From Diaphorobacter caeni (lineage in GTDB: Bacteria; Pseudomonadota; Gammaproteobacteria; Burkholderiales; Burkholderiaceae_C): a DNA stretch of 64,000 nucleotides. The translations under genes were made by a program, and so were the position numbers. This document shows, piece by piece, positions 48,051 through 57,096 of this stretch; the stretch's first letter is position 1; each line of letters starts with the position of its first letter. The DNA lies in NCBI RefSeq assembly GCF_015354245.1, contig NZ_JADKYZ010000002.1, positions 620,001 to 684,000 of the forward strand, written 5' to 3'. The notes under the pieces are model-generated. The model did not search any database, had not been told where the DNA came from, and worked only from the letters and a program-made list of their open reading frames with translations.

Positions 48051-50090
48051 ATGGCTTACATAAGAGACAACATGTCAGATCGACAGATACGTTTTTTTTC
48101 GCTGGTTTGGCTGGGTTGGATTCTAAGTGCAGCGACCAGGCAACTGATCCGCTACTTCCCTCAACCGGATGCTCCACTCAATGGAGATGCCTTCTGGATA
48201 TATTTGCCCAATGCGCGCAAATGGCTTGATCATTCGTGGACTTTCTTCACAACCGACCCTTATAGCTATCACGTAGCGCCTCTGGGGTATTGGTGGGCGG
48301 CAATTTGGCGAGCGGATCCAGCTACGATTCAGATGGCCAACTGCATTCTGTTCCTCGCTTGTGTCGTTCTGATGTGGCGTTGCGCAAGTCGACTTGGCGG
48401 CTTCTGGGCTGGAGTGACGGCTACCGCACTTCTCGTCTACTACCCTACTCTGACCAGCTTCATTCCCCAAGTACTGACAGAGCCACTCTACCTTTTCGGC
48501 TTGCTGCTGTTCATTGCAGCATCGGTCGAGTATCTTCTGGGCACAAAATATCCGCGCTGGTTGCTCAGCCTATCAGCATTCGGGCTGATGATCACTTTGC
48601 TGTCCCGGCCCGTGCTTCAGTTCATGGCAGTCGGAACGGTACTGATGCTTTCCATCGTCTGTCTACTACTCTGCCGACGATCGGAACAGGTACAACGCGA
48701 ACGATACGGGAAAGTCTTGAAAATCAGTCGACATTTCCTGGCAGCGATCGCTATAGCCCTGACGCTTCCTATCGCCGTGGTAGCAAAGAACGGCGTCTAT
48801 TTCGGTCTGTGGAGTCTGGGTACCGGCGCAGGGACAGGACTACTTTATGGAGTAAGTCCTTTCAAAATGGGCCAGGAGCCAGTCTATTTGGGATTCAAAT
48901 ATGACGCATATCAAGTCGCCAAAACTGCGAATCCGGAAACCACGAGCACGCTGTCCAAAGTCGGAGATTCCGACAATGCCCGCGTAGCCATATCGATCAT
49001 CAAGAACACAACGTTCATTGACAACACCGTGTTTTTTTGGAGCAAATTCAAAGCTTGGACTCTATACAGCACGCCAGAGCTTCTACTGTATCCAAAAGCG
49101 CGACAGTTTCGCATCTTCGAATGGCTGAGCATTGCTCTTGCGATAGCCATCGGCACCATCCGATTTGCCAAGAGCCAAATCACGAAAGCGTCGTCCAAAT
49201 TCGAAGCAAGAGACCGCGACTCCACCACCACATGGGTTCTCTTACTTTTAGGGCTACTGACTTTAGCCATGATTTTTCAGTTGTTGCCCGTGCTCTACAA
49301 CGCTCGATACAACATGTTCTTCATCGAACCCACTCTGATACTGCTTTCTGCAACCAGTATCGCGACGCTAATCAGATTCGCATGGCCTCATTGTCTCTGG
49401 AATCGAAACGTCAGCCCCCCTTCGTCACCGACCTACTTTTGGATTCGCGGCATTCTACTCACCATTGCATTTATAGCAATTTTGATACCAGGTTCAAATG
49501 CGCTGTTGCGCAAAGCGCAACGAAATGAGGCAATTGCCATTGACCCTCTACGCTTGGGCCCCGTTCAAACGATCCTTGATCAGCGGAATATAGGCGAGCC
49601 GACCTTCGTCGGGGCACGCCGCCCACCAGGTGAGCATCAATGGTTGCTTGATTCAGGGGTAGGCACCATGCAGATTCCAATCAACTTGGACAATGCTGAA
49701 AAGATATCTCCCGTCGACACCATGGATGCGATATGGCTAATCCGTTTGTCTGTGAGGACAACGACAGACAACCGGAAGTGCAGCAATGCATCTGTTGCAG
49801 TCGCCGACTCGTACCCCTCTGAGGGTTGGTATGAACCACCGCAGACGTTCAAGCTTCGCACCGACGGAGCTATGCACACCTACGCGACGCACGGAAACGA
49901 CAGAATGCGCCCAAGCAAGAACACGACATTTTCAATTACGTTCAACTGTCCTGCTGGGTCCATTGTGACGTTTGGGAACTTGGAATTGTTAAAGTCCGTG
50001 CTTCCCGAAGCTGCTCGAGACCTAATACAGAACCGACAGCCAATTGACCCATACTTTCAGAGAGAACGCGAACAGACGCCCTCAAGCTGA
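48051..50090 (+). CDS. GT-C-fold membrane glycosyltransferase-like protein
   Basis: 679 residues (or 672 from ATG 48072, MSDRQIRFF). It has about ten to twelve predicted helices and a first extracytoplasmic loop with GDAFWIYLPNARKW, in the position of the catalytic acidic residues of GT-C enzymes, then YYPTLTSFIPQVLTEPLYLFG, a typical GT-39/ArnT-like stretch. A C-terminal periplasmic domain of about 170 residues follows the last helix. Such proteins move a sugar from an undecaprenyl-phosphate carrier to a glycan or protein. Low GC suggests transfer. It heads a plus-strand operon with an SMR flippase and a GtrB-like GT2. Confidence 0.75.
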   Translation: MAYIRDNMSDRQIRFFSLVWLGWILSAATRQLIRYFPQPDAPLNGDAFWIYLPNARKWLDHSWTFFTTDPYSYHVAPLGYWWAAIWRADPATIQMANCILFLACVVLMWRCASRLGGFWAGVTATALLVYYPTLTSFIPQVLTEPLYLFGLLLFIAASVEYLLGTKYPRWLLSLSAFGLMITLLSRPVLQFMAVGTVLMLSIVCLLLCRRSEQVQRERYGKVLKISRHFLAAIAIALTLPIAVVAKNGVYFGLWSLGTGAGTGLLYGVSPFKMGQEPVYLGFKYDAYQVAKTANPETTSTLSKVGDSDNARVAISIIKNTTFIDNTVFFWSKFKAWTLYSTPELLLYPKARQFRIFEWLSIALAIAIGTIRFAKSQITKASSKFEARDRDSTTTWVLLLLGLLTLAMIFQLLPVLYNARYNMFFIEPTLILLSATSIATLIRFAWPHCLWNRNVSPPSSPTYFWIRGILLTIAFIAILIPGSNALLRKAQRNEAIAIDPLRLGPVQTILDQRNIGEPTFVGARRPPGEHQWLLDSGVGTMQIPINLDNAEKISPVDTMDAIWLIRLSVRTTTDNRKCSNASVAVADSYPSEGWYEPPQTFKLRTDGAMHTYATHGNDRMRPSKNTTFSITFNCPAGSIVTFGNLELLKSVLPEAARDLIQNRQPIDPYFQREREQTPSS

Positions 50091-50108
50091 AGTTGCCTCA
50101 TCACCACC

Positions 50109-50459
50109 ATGACTACATTTCTCACAAGCATCACAGTCCTTTGTGTTCTCGGGATTTCCTTTGGACAACTGCTGTTCAAACGCGCCGCTCAATCCATCGC
50201 AAACGCTTCGAACTGGCAGGATTGGATCTTCAACGGCTGGTTGATTGGCGCTCTGGCACTCTACGGCCTCACGACACTAGTGTGGGTCTGGGTATTGCGG
50301 AACGCCCCCCTCCATCTGGCATACCCTTTCATGGGACTTGCGTTTCTTTTCGTTCCGATTCTGGGATGGTTGATTCTGGGTGAAAGAGTTCAAACACCCA
50401 CGATCATTGGAGGCGTGTTGATTCTTGCCGGAATCACCATCGCCTCGCGTGCATCCTGA
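50109..50459 (+). CDS. SMR/EamA-like small membrane protein, putative lipid-sugar flippase
   Basis: 116 residues with four predicted helices, ending in the SMR-like GWLILGERVQTPTIIGGVLI with conserved Glu-Arg. It resembles ArnE/ArnF, the halves of the flippase for undecaprenyl-phosphate-aminoarabinose. It lies 18 bp after the GT-C gene and 10 bp before the GT2 gene. Inference: it flips the polyprenyl-phosphate-sugar made by the GT2. As these proteins usually work as dimers, it probably forms a homodimer. Confidence 0.75.
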   Translation: MTTFLTSITVLCVLGISFGQLLFKRAAQSIANASNWQDWIFNGWLIGALALYGLTTLVWVWVLRNAPLHLAYPFMGLAFLFVPILGWLILGERVQTPTIIGGVLILAGITIASRAS

Positions 50460-50469
50460 ATATTCCAAC

Positions 50470-51465
50470 ATGAAAATCGCCGTCGCCATCCCCTGCTACA
50501 AAGTCACCAATCACGTCATGGGCGTGATTGCCGCCATCGGCCCGGAGGTCGATGTCATCTACGCTATCGATGACGCCTGCCCCAACCACAGCGGCAAGTT
50601 CATTGAAGAGCACAACACTGATCCGCGGGTTCGCGTGCTCTACAACCCGGAAAACCGCGGCGTAGGTGGCGCCATCGTCACGGGCTACAAGGCGGCGATT
50701 GAGGATGGGATGGACATCGTCGTCAAAATCGATGGCGATGGGCAGATGAATCCCGCGCTGCTGCCGCAGTTCGTTCGACCATTGCTGCGTCATCAGGCCG
50801 ACTACACGAAGGGAAATCGTTTCTTCCGCCCCGAATCCGTTCAAGGCATGCCTCCAATGCGCCTCTTTGGCAATGCAGTGCTTTCGTTCCTCACCAAACT
50901 GAGCTGCGGCTATTGGAACAGCATGGATCCGACAAATGGCTACACAGCCGTACGCACCAACGTGTTGAAGGAGCTTCCACTCGACAAACTCGAGCGCCGC
51001 TACTTCTTCGAGACCGACATGCTGTTTCGACTGAACACCGTGCGCGCGGTAGTCAAGGATGTGCCGATGGATTCGGTCTACGCCGATGAGGAGTCCAATC
51101 TCAAGATCAGCAAGATCCTGCCCGAGTTTTTGCGAAAGCATCTTTCGCGTCTGGGTCGTCGCTACGTATACAACTACCTGGTACGAGATTTCAACGTCGG
51201 TACTGTATACAGCCTGATGGGTGTGTTGCTGGTGCTGTGCGGAAGCCTTTTCGGGCTGATGCACTGGATATCCGGCAACGTGCACAACCAGACGGCGTCG
51301 AGCGGGACAGTCATGCTCGCAGCGCTGCCGATCATCATCGGCATTCAATGTCTCATCGCGTTCATGCACTATGACGTGAGCAATGCGCCCACCGAACCAC
51401 TGAGCACGACGTTGGACGATCTGCTGGCACCTGTTCACTCGCCCGATACCGGTCAGAACCTCTAA
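50470..51465 (+). CDS. GT2 family polyprenyl-phosphate glycosyltransferase (GtrB/DPM1-like)
   Basis: 331 residues from ATG 50470 (MKIAVAIPCYKVTNH). The GT-A domain shows IDDACPNHSG, NRGVGGAIVTGYKAA and DGDGQMNP, the DxD metal site. Two C-terminal membrane helices (about 240-300) match the GtrB architecture. It should transfer a hexose from a nucleotide sugar to undecaprenyl phosphate at the inner face of the membrane. Its product would feed the SMR-type protein and the GT-C enzyme encoded just upstream, as in three-gene gtr systems. Confidence 0.88.
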   Translation: MKIAVAIPCYKVTNHVMGVIAAIGPEVDVIYAIDDACPNHSGKFIEEHNTDPRVRVLYNPENRGVGGAIVTGYKAAIEDGMDIVVKIDGDGQMNPALLPQFVRPLLRHQADYTKGNRFFRPESVQGMPPMRLFGNAVLSFLTKLSCGYWNSMDPTNGYTAVRTNVLKELPLDKLERRYFFETDMLFRLNTVRAVVKDVPMDSVYADEESNLKISKILPEFLRKHLSRLGRRYVYNYLVRDFNVGTVYSLMGVLLVLCGSLFGLMHWISGNVHNQTASSGTVMLAALPIIIGIQCLIAFMHYDVSNAPTEPLSTTLDDLLAPVHSPDTGQNL

Positions 51466-51485
51466 TTTCCAAGCTCCATCTCTGC

Positions 51486-53351
51486 ATGCGTCTGCCTTCC
51501 CGTCCATTTCGCTCTGCCCTTCCGTCCTTCGCCGCCTCCCTGATCCTCCATGCGGTCATTGCGCCGGCCTGCGCGGCGGACGCTGCCCACAGGTCGCCGC
51601 TCGTCGTCGCTCCGACCGTGGAGGGCATGTATGTCTGCCCCAGTGCGACAGCCGATATGCAGCGCGTTGCCAGCCATGTGCAGGCGGCGCAGGAGTGCAG
51701 CCGACGTGGGGAAACAGGATCCGCCGCCGTCAATGCGCTGCTGGACACCCTGGAGCCCGGTGGCCCGAAAGGTGATGTACAGGTGGGATTCACGCTCACG
51801 CTGCAATTGCTCGGGCTCTACAGAAAGACCGACTCAGGGTGGAAAATCAACGATGACCACGTGAATGCGTCACTGCAACTCATTCGCGAAATCAAACGGC
51901 CGGTCGTCATCTATCTCGCGGCGGACCACTTCGACACCGTTGGTCCACTTGCCGAAGAGCTCGGAAAGGACCCGCGCAATCTCATGTGGCTGAGCGACGG
52001 AACGCCACCGCAGCTGGGCTATTTTGGCTACACGATCCTGCCCTACACGCTGTCGACCGATCCTTCGATTCCGGTGAACATGTACCGGTATGCTGCGCTT
52101 GAATACATTGCCAGCAAGCTCCAAACGCTGCCCAAAGAAGCGCAGGAGCGTATCGTCGCGGTAAATCTGGTGGGTGAGCTTCACCACATGTTCCCAGACT
52201 TCGAGAACGGCATGGGTTTGAAGCAGGACATGCGCGTCACGGACTACAGCCCTGCGTCAGTCGCCGGATTCAAGACATGGCTGCGAGCCAAGTACGGAAC
52301 GGTGGAGACGCTGTCCAGACGCATGGGACTGCAATTTGCGAGCTTTGAAGAAGTTCCGGCGCCGACCAAGGACATCCGCAAAGACAAGCTGCAAAGCTTT
52401 GGTGAGCACTACGACGCCTACGCGGATGGAGTGCTCCCCATCGGTGGATGGCTGTGGGATCCCAAGGGAGCCGTCAAGCGGCTGGATCTCTACGTCGATG
52501 GCAAGCAGGCAGGCACCGTCAGCCAACAGTTGAATCGTCTCGATGTGTACCGTGCCGTGGAAGAGATCACCTCGGCCAATACGGGCTACCGCATCGACTA
52601 TGACTACAGTGGCCTCAGGCCCGGCAAGCATATCGCGCAGATCGTCGCGATCTCGGACGACAAGCGCAAATCGCTTCTGGGCGAACGGGAGTTCGTGGTG
52701 GTTCCGCGCGATCAGTCAACCATCGGATCACGCGCGCCAGCGGGCCTTCGAAATCTTGCACCCACCGAGAAGACGCTGCCTGGCATCCGCACCTACATGG
52801 ACATGCCCAAGCCGTTGCAGGATCTGTATTTCAATCCGCTGGCACGCGATTGGAACGAATACCGTGCTACTCAAGTCTACGGCTTTCTGGAAGACTTTCA
52901 CGCACGCGCCCTGAAGGCGGGAATCCCGGCAGACAAGCTCTATTCCCACCAGATCGTGCCGAACGTGAATTCTTCCTGGAACCAACAGCTGTTCGCTTCC
53001 GACACGACGCTGCGCGGCAGCACGCCATGGAAGCAGGGGCTCAACATGTACGGTGGCTCCACCGACAGTCCGTGGATGAAGTTCTTCATCGCGCAACGCA
53101 AGATCCACGACTACGGGGTTCCCGAATTCAATCCGCAGCAGTGGAAGCTCGACGGCGTGCATCTGGCCGCCATGCAGGCACAGAAGCACGCGGGTGCGCG
53201 CTTCATCTCGCCCTACTATTTCTCGGTGATTCCCCAGCGCTTCAAGGCAGCCACGGAACATGGAGTGAATCGCATGGAACTGGGCCCCGACAACCCCAAG
53301 GACGGATCGGACAAGTTCTATCGGGCGATCATCGAATTCGCCAGACAGTGA
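51486..53351 (+). CDS. Secreted protein with glycosidase-like (TIM-barrel) features
   Basis: 621 residues. The N-terminal signal peptide (LPSFAASLILHAVIAPACAAD) directs export. The part at about 110-280 recalls GH42/GH-A beta-galactosidase-type barrels: VGELHHMFPDFENG, then TDYSPASVAGFKTWLRAKYGTVETLSRRMG, close to the YS...F..WL...YG..E.LN pattern of those enzymes. A beta-sandwich-like insertion follows (about 305-400, VKRLDLYVDGKQAG ...). The catalytic glutamates are not certain. It starts 20 bp after the GT2 gene, so it probably acts on the same glycan outside the membrane. Its family is not recognised with confidence. Confidence 0.6.
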   Translation: MRLPSRPFRSALPSFAASLILHAVIAPACAADAAHRSPLVVAPTVEGMYVCPSATADMQRVASHVQAAQECSRRGETGSAAVNALLDTLEPGGPKGDVQVGFTLTLQLLGLYRKTDSGWKINDDHVNASLQLIREIKRPVVIYLAADHFDTVGPLAEELGKDPRNLMWLSDGTPPQLGYFGYTILPYTLSTDPSIPVNMYRYAALEYIASKLQTLPKEAQERIVAVNLVGELHHMFPDFENGMGLKQDMRVTDYSPASVAGFKTWLRAKYGTVETLSRRMGLQFASFEEVPAPTKDIRKDKLQSFGEHYDAYADGVLPIGGWLWDPKGAVKRLDLYVDGKQAGTVSQQLNRLDVYRAVEEITSANTGYRIDYDYSGLRPGKHIAQIVAISDDKRKSLLGEREFVVVPRDQSTIGSRAPAGLRNLAPTEKTLPGIRTYMDMPKPLQDLYFNPLARDWNEYRATQVYGFLEDFHARALKAGIPADKLYSHQIVPNVNSSWNQQLFASDTTLRGSTPWKQGLNMYGGSTDSPWMKFFIAQRKIHDYGVPEFNPQQWKLDGVHLAAMQAQKHAGARFISPYYFSVIPQRFKAATEHGVNRMELGPDNPKDGSDKFYRAIIEFARQ

Positions 53352-53408
53352 CGAGGGCTTCGGCAGACTACCACCAGCCTGCCGAGCGTGCCTCTATCAT
53401 TGCCGCCT

Positions 53409-54197
53409 ATGCTCCCCCTCTCTCAATGGCCACAGTCGGACAGAATCCCTCTGCACGGCATCTTCACCGACATCGACGACACCCTCACCACCGACGGCGC
53501 GATCACGCAGGATGCGCTTGACGCGCTGGCCGCACTGAAGGCCGCTGGCCTGCATGTCATCCCCATCACCGGGCGTCCCATTGGCTGGAGCGAGCCGTTT
53601 GCATCGATCTGGCCGGTGGATGCCATCGTGGCAGAAAATGGTTCAGTGGCTTTCCGGTATGACAAAACAGGCCAACTGCAAAAGATTTACCAGCAGGACG
53701 ACGTCACCCGCGCACGCAACTACGCGCGCATGCAGGAAGTCGCGCAGCAGATCGTGCGCGAAGTTCCAGGTGCCACGCTGGCGACCGACTCGGCTGGGCG
53801 CGAGACCGACATCGCGATCGATCACAGCGAATTCACGCATCTGCCTCAGGCGGCCATCGATCAGGCCGTGGCCATCATGCGCGCGGCCGGCATGAACGCC
53901 ACGGTGAGCAGCATTCACATCAACGGCTGGTTCGGTGATCACAACAAGCTCGAAGGCGCACGCTGGATCGTGCGCGAGCAGTTCGGGCGCGATCTCGACA
54001 AGGAGCTGGATCACTGGGCCTACGTCGGCGATTCGACGAATGACCAACTGATGTTCAAGACATTCAAGAACAGCGTCGGCGTGGCGAATGTGACGCGCTT
54101 TGTTCCGCAGCTCAAGGATTTTCCGAAGTACATCACGCAAGGCGAACGCGGAGCAGGATTCACCGAAGTGGCCAATGCAGTGCTCCAACTCGCATAA
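53409..54197 (+). CDS. HAD-IIB family phosphatase
   Basis: 262 residues from ATG 53409 (a GTG at 53388 is in frame). HAD motifs: FTDIDDTLTTDG (nucleophile Asp), PITGRPIGW (motif II), GDHNKLEGARW (Lys, motif III) and YVGDSTNDQLMF (motif IV). A Cof/MPGP-type cap domain lies in the middle. Likely substrate is a sugar phosphate; it may produce or remove a phosphosugar precursor for the surrounding glycan genes (inference). The gene follows the secreted protein by 57 bp. Confidence 0.85.
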   Translation: MLPLSQWPQSDRIPLHGIFTDIDDTLTTDGAITQDALDALAALKAAGLHVIPITGRPIGWSEPFASIWPVDAIVAENGSVAFRYDKTGQLQKIYQQDDVTRARNYARMQEVAQQIVREVPGATLATDSAGRETDIAIDHSEFTHLPQAAIDQAVAIMRAAGMNATVSSIHINGWFGDHNKLEGARWIVREQFGRDLDKELDHWAYVGDSTNDQLMFKTFKNSVGVANVTRFVPQLKDFPKYITQGERGAGFTEVANAVLQLA

Positions 54198-54341
54198 TGC
54201 GTTCTCGTGAGTAAGGCTGGTGCAAAAAATTGGCGGGTGAAGTCGCTCCCGATTCCTTGCAGCCGCAATGAAGATTGAACGACGCAACAAAATAGCAAGA
54301 GGCGTTTGCGCTCGTCGGCAAAGCAAAAGGAACCCGATCCC

Positions 54342-55451
54342 GTGGATAAATCGCGCAATGTGTCTCGCTTAGCAGTACTTGAAGGATTACGGGGCCTCGC
54401 GGTCTCCATGGTTTTCATCATGCACCTGCAGTCGTATACGCCAGTGCTTTGGCCAGGCCAATCGGCATTTGGTGCAAGCTCTGGAGTCGCGCGGATTCTC
54501 AGCACGTTTTGGATCGGAGTGGATCTGTTCTTTGTGCTCAGTGGGTTCTTCATCACACTCGCCGTTCTGCGTCCTCCGGACTGGAACTCGGTTCAATTCC
54601 TGAAGAACAGATCCACCCGCATTCTTCCCGCCTACTATGTCTCGATGATCTTTGCGATCGTCACCTTGCAGGTCAGCATGCTGCTGACGACACACGGTTG
54701 GACAGACTTGTTCATGCATCTGCTTTTGATGCACCACCTGCAGGAATGGTCCTTCTTCTCGATCAACGGGCCGTATTGGTCGCTAGGTATCGAGTTCATG
54801 TTCTATCTGTTCATGATGGCGTCGGCGCCATTCTGGCGGACCAGACACGGCTGGCTCATGGTGCCATTGATGTTCGTGATCGCCCTGACATGGCGCTCGG
54901 GAGTCTGGAGTGGAGTGCCAATTGGTCAACGGTTCTTCATGGCTTCGCAGTTGCCCGGCAGCCTTGATGAATTCGCCATGGGTTCGCTCGTCGCGATGGG
55001 CTATCTGCGCGGAGTGTTCAGCACACAAGGCACTCGCCGTACAGTCATCGGATTGACTGCACTGCTTGCGGGCGCGATGATCGTTCTATATTGCATGCAC
55101 GCGTTCTCCAAGTACCCCTACTGGGAGACGCGCTGGTTGGTGTATTTCGGAAAGACTTTGCTCAGCACCGGCTTTACTCTCGTACTTGTCGCATTCCTCT
55201 ATTTCTCTCAGCAAGAACGCATGCTGAAACTGGTGAAGTTCAGTACGCTCGGTTGGATTGGCGCGGTGAGCTACAGCGTCTACCTCTACCACTCGGTGAT
55301 GATTCATATCGGTCATCAACTCATTGGTCCTCACACGGGGCCCGGATGGCTCTTCAATGGCATCGTGGTTTCATCCACGCTGCTCCTGTCATGGCTGAGC
55401 TACCAATTCATCGAACGTAGATGGCACCCAAGTCTGCCACCCGCGACTTGA
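54342..55451 (+). CDS. Acyltransferase 3 family membrane protein (OafA-like)
   Basis: About 370-381 residues with ten predicted membrane helices. Start of the domain: RLAVLEGLRGLAVSMVFIMH, where the His of the R-x-x-x... H motif is the likely catalytic residue. Further in, FWIGVDLFFVLSGFFIT and GPYWSLGIEFMFYLF are standard for the family. These enzymes add acetyl or other acyl groups to polysaccharides. No in-frame ATG is available, so the start is GTG 54342 with AAGGAA upstream, or TTG 54306, or GTG 54360. It is the last gene of the glycan locus. Confidence 0.88.
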   Translation: MDKSRNVSRLAVLEGLRGLAVSMVFIMHLQSYTPVLWPGQSAFGASSGVARILSTFWIGVDLFFVLSGFFITLAVLRPPDWNSVQFLKNRSTRILPAYYVSMIFAIVTLQVSMLLTTHGWTDLFMHLLLMHHLQEWSFFSINGPYWSLGIEFMFYLFMMASAPFWRTRHGWLMVPLMFVIALTWRSGVWSGVPIGQRFFMASQLPGSLDEFAMGSLVAMGYLRGVFSTQGTRRTVIGLTALLAGAMIVLYCMHAFSKYPYWETRWLVYFGKTLLSTGFTLVLVAFLYFSQQERMLKLVKFSTLGWIGAVSYSVYLYHSVMIHIGHQLIGPHTGPGWLFNGIVVSSTLLLSWLSYQFIERRWHPSLPPAT

Positions 55452-55466
55452 TGCAGCCCCAACAAG

Positions 55467-55487
55467 AAAGGCACCCGAGGTGCCTTT
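55467..55487 (+). terminator. Intrinsic terminator after the acyltransferase
   Basis: AAAGGCACC (55467-55475) and GGTGCCTTT (55479-55487) form a perfect 9-bp stem with a 3-nt loop, 15 bp past the stop codon, followed by TCCCTACATT. It marks the end of the glycan operon. Confidence 0.85.
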
Positions 55488-55655
55488 CCCTACATTCCAT
55501 CTTGCTAAAAATATGGCCAGACCCGATGGGACTTCGATCTTGCCAAGTAGAAAGAAGGTCGCGGCGCTCGCTGAGCATCTCGGCAATCGCCGAGGAACAT
55601 TGCCTTGCAGCAGAGGCCAAGCCCTCCGGAGAGGGCGTGCAGCACCTCAGAAAGA

Positions 55656-56393
55656 TCAGTGCTGCAGGATCTTGTTCAAGAACTCCTTGGTCCGCGGCTG
55701 GCGGGCTTCGGGGTTGCCGAAGAATTCGTCTCGCGAGCAGTCTTCCAGAATCTTGCCGCCGACGTCCATGAAGATCACGCGGCTCGAGACCTTGCGGGCG
55801 AAGCCCATTTCGTGGGTCACGCACATCATGGTCATGCCTTCGTGGGCGAGGCCGATCATCACGTCCAGCACTTCGCCGACCATTTCGGGGTCGAGCGCGG
55901 AGGTGGGTTCATCGAACAGCATCACGATGGGGTCCATCGACAGCGCACGGGCGATCGCCACGCGCTGCTGCTGACCGCCCGAGAGCTGGCCGGGGAACTT
56001 GTCCTTTTGCGCCGACAGGCCCACGCGGTCGAGCATCTTGAGGCCGCGCTTCTTGGCGTCGTCCGCGCTGCGGCCGAGCACCTTGATCTGCGCGATCGTC
56101 AGGTTCTCGGTCACCGAGAGGTGCGGGAACAGTTCAAAGTGCTGGAACACCATGCCCACGCGGCTGCGCAGCTTGGGCAGGTTGGTCTTGGGGTCGTGCA
56201 CCGCCACGCCGTCGACGAAGATTTCGCCTTTCTGGAACGGCTCCAGCGCGTTGATGGTCTTGATGAGCGTGGACTTGCCGGAGCCCGAAGGTCCGCACAC
56301 GACCACCACTTCGCCCTTCTGGATGTTGGTGGAGCAGTCGGTCAGCACCTGAAAGCTGCCGTACCACTTGGAAACGTTTTTGAGTTCAATCAT
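55656..56393 (-). CDS. gltL: Glutamate/aspartate ABC transporter ATP-binding protein
   Basis: 245 residues. Walker [15 protein letters not shown] loop [10 protein letters not shown], signature [15 protein letters not shown], Walker [15 protein letters not shown] and H loop VTHEMGFAR are all intact. It powers polar amino acid uptake with GltJ and GltK and uses GltI as binding protein. Last gene of the gltIJKL cluster. Confidence 0.94.
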   Translation of the reverse strand: MIELKNVSKWYGSFQVLTDCSTNIQKGEVVVVCGPSGSGKSTLIKTINALEPFQKGEIFVDGVAVHDPKTNLPKLRSRVGMVFQHFELFPHLSVTENLTIAQIKVLGRSADDAKKRGLKMLDRVGLSAQKDKFPGQLSGGQQQRVAIARALSMDPIVMLFDEPTSALDPEMVGEVLDVMIGLAHEGMTMMCVTHEMGFARKVSSRVIFMDVGGKILEDCSRDEFFGNPEARQPRTKEFLNKILQH

Positions 56394-56423
56394 TTTTTGA
56401 ATTCCTCAGATGGGAGCGACTTG

Positions 56424-57095
56424 TCAGCGGATGATGGCGATCTTCTTGTGCAGGCGCTTGACGAACCACGAGAGCGCGTAGCAGAGCACAAAGTAAGTCA
56501 CGGCGGCCGTCAGATACGACTCCACCGGGCGGCCATAGTTCTTGCCCGCGATGTCGAAGCCCTTGAGCATGTCATAGGCGCCAATGGCGTAGACCAGCGA
56601 CGTGTCCTGGAACAGGATGATGGTCTGCGTGAGCAGCACCGGCAGCATGTTGCGGAAGGCCTGCGGCAGCACGACGAGGCGCATGTTCTGACCGTAGGTC
56701 ATGCCCATGGCCTGACCGGCGAACACCTGTCCACGGGGAATGGACTGGATGCCGGCGCGCATGATTTCGCTGAAGTAGGCGGCCTCGAACGCGATGAAGG
56801 TGACCACGGCGGAGGTTTCCGCGCCGATGGGTTTTCCGATGATCATCGGCATCAGCAGGAAGAACCACAGGATCATCATCACCAGCGGAATCGAACGCAT
56901 GCCGTTGACGTAGATGGTGGCGGGCAGGTCGAGCCACTTCTTGCCCGACAGGCGCATGAGCGCGAGCAAGGTGCCGAAGAAGATGCCGCCGATGGTGGCG
57001 ATCACCGTCAGCATGACGCTGTACTTGAGACCCTTCCAGACATAGTTGGCGAACAGATCCCACGAGAAGAATGACCAGTCGAGAGCGAGATTCAT
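56424..57095 (-). CDS. gltK: Glutamate/aspartate ABC transporter permease
   Basis: 223 residues with about five helices and the polar amino acid permease signature FIAFEAAYFSEIMRAGIQSIPRGQ (shown for its EAA-like loop with Arg-Ala-Gly). It begins MNLALDWSFFSWDLF. It lies 1 bp after the gltJ stop and 30 bp before gltL. Confidence 0.93.
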   Translation of the reverse strand: MNLALDWSFFSWDLFANYVWKGLKYSVMLTVIATIGGIFFGTLLALMRLSGKKWLDLPATIYVNGMRSIPLVMMILWFFLLMPMIIGKPIGAETSAVVTFIAFEAAYFSEIMRAGIQSIPRGQVFAGQAMGMTYGQNMRLVVLPQAFRNMLPVLLTQTIILFQDTSLVYAIGAYDMLKGFDIAGKNYGRPVESYLTAAVTYFVLCYALSWFVKRLHKKIAIIR

Positions 57096-57096
57096 A

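Noticed and set aside
55480-55974. 164-codon plus-strand frame between the acyltransferase and gltL
   Set aside because: Starts inside the terminator hairpin and runs antisense into gltL; no RBS. The 170-bp gap itself shows no supported gene.
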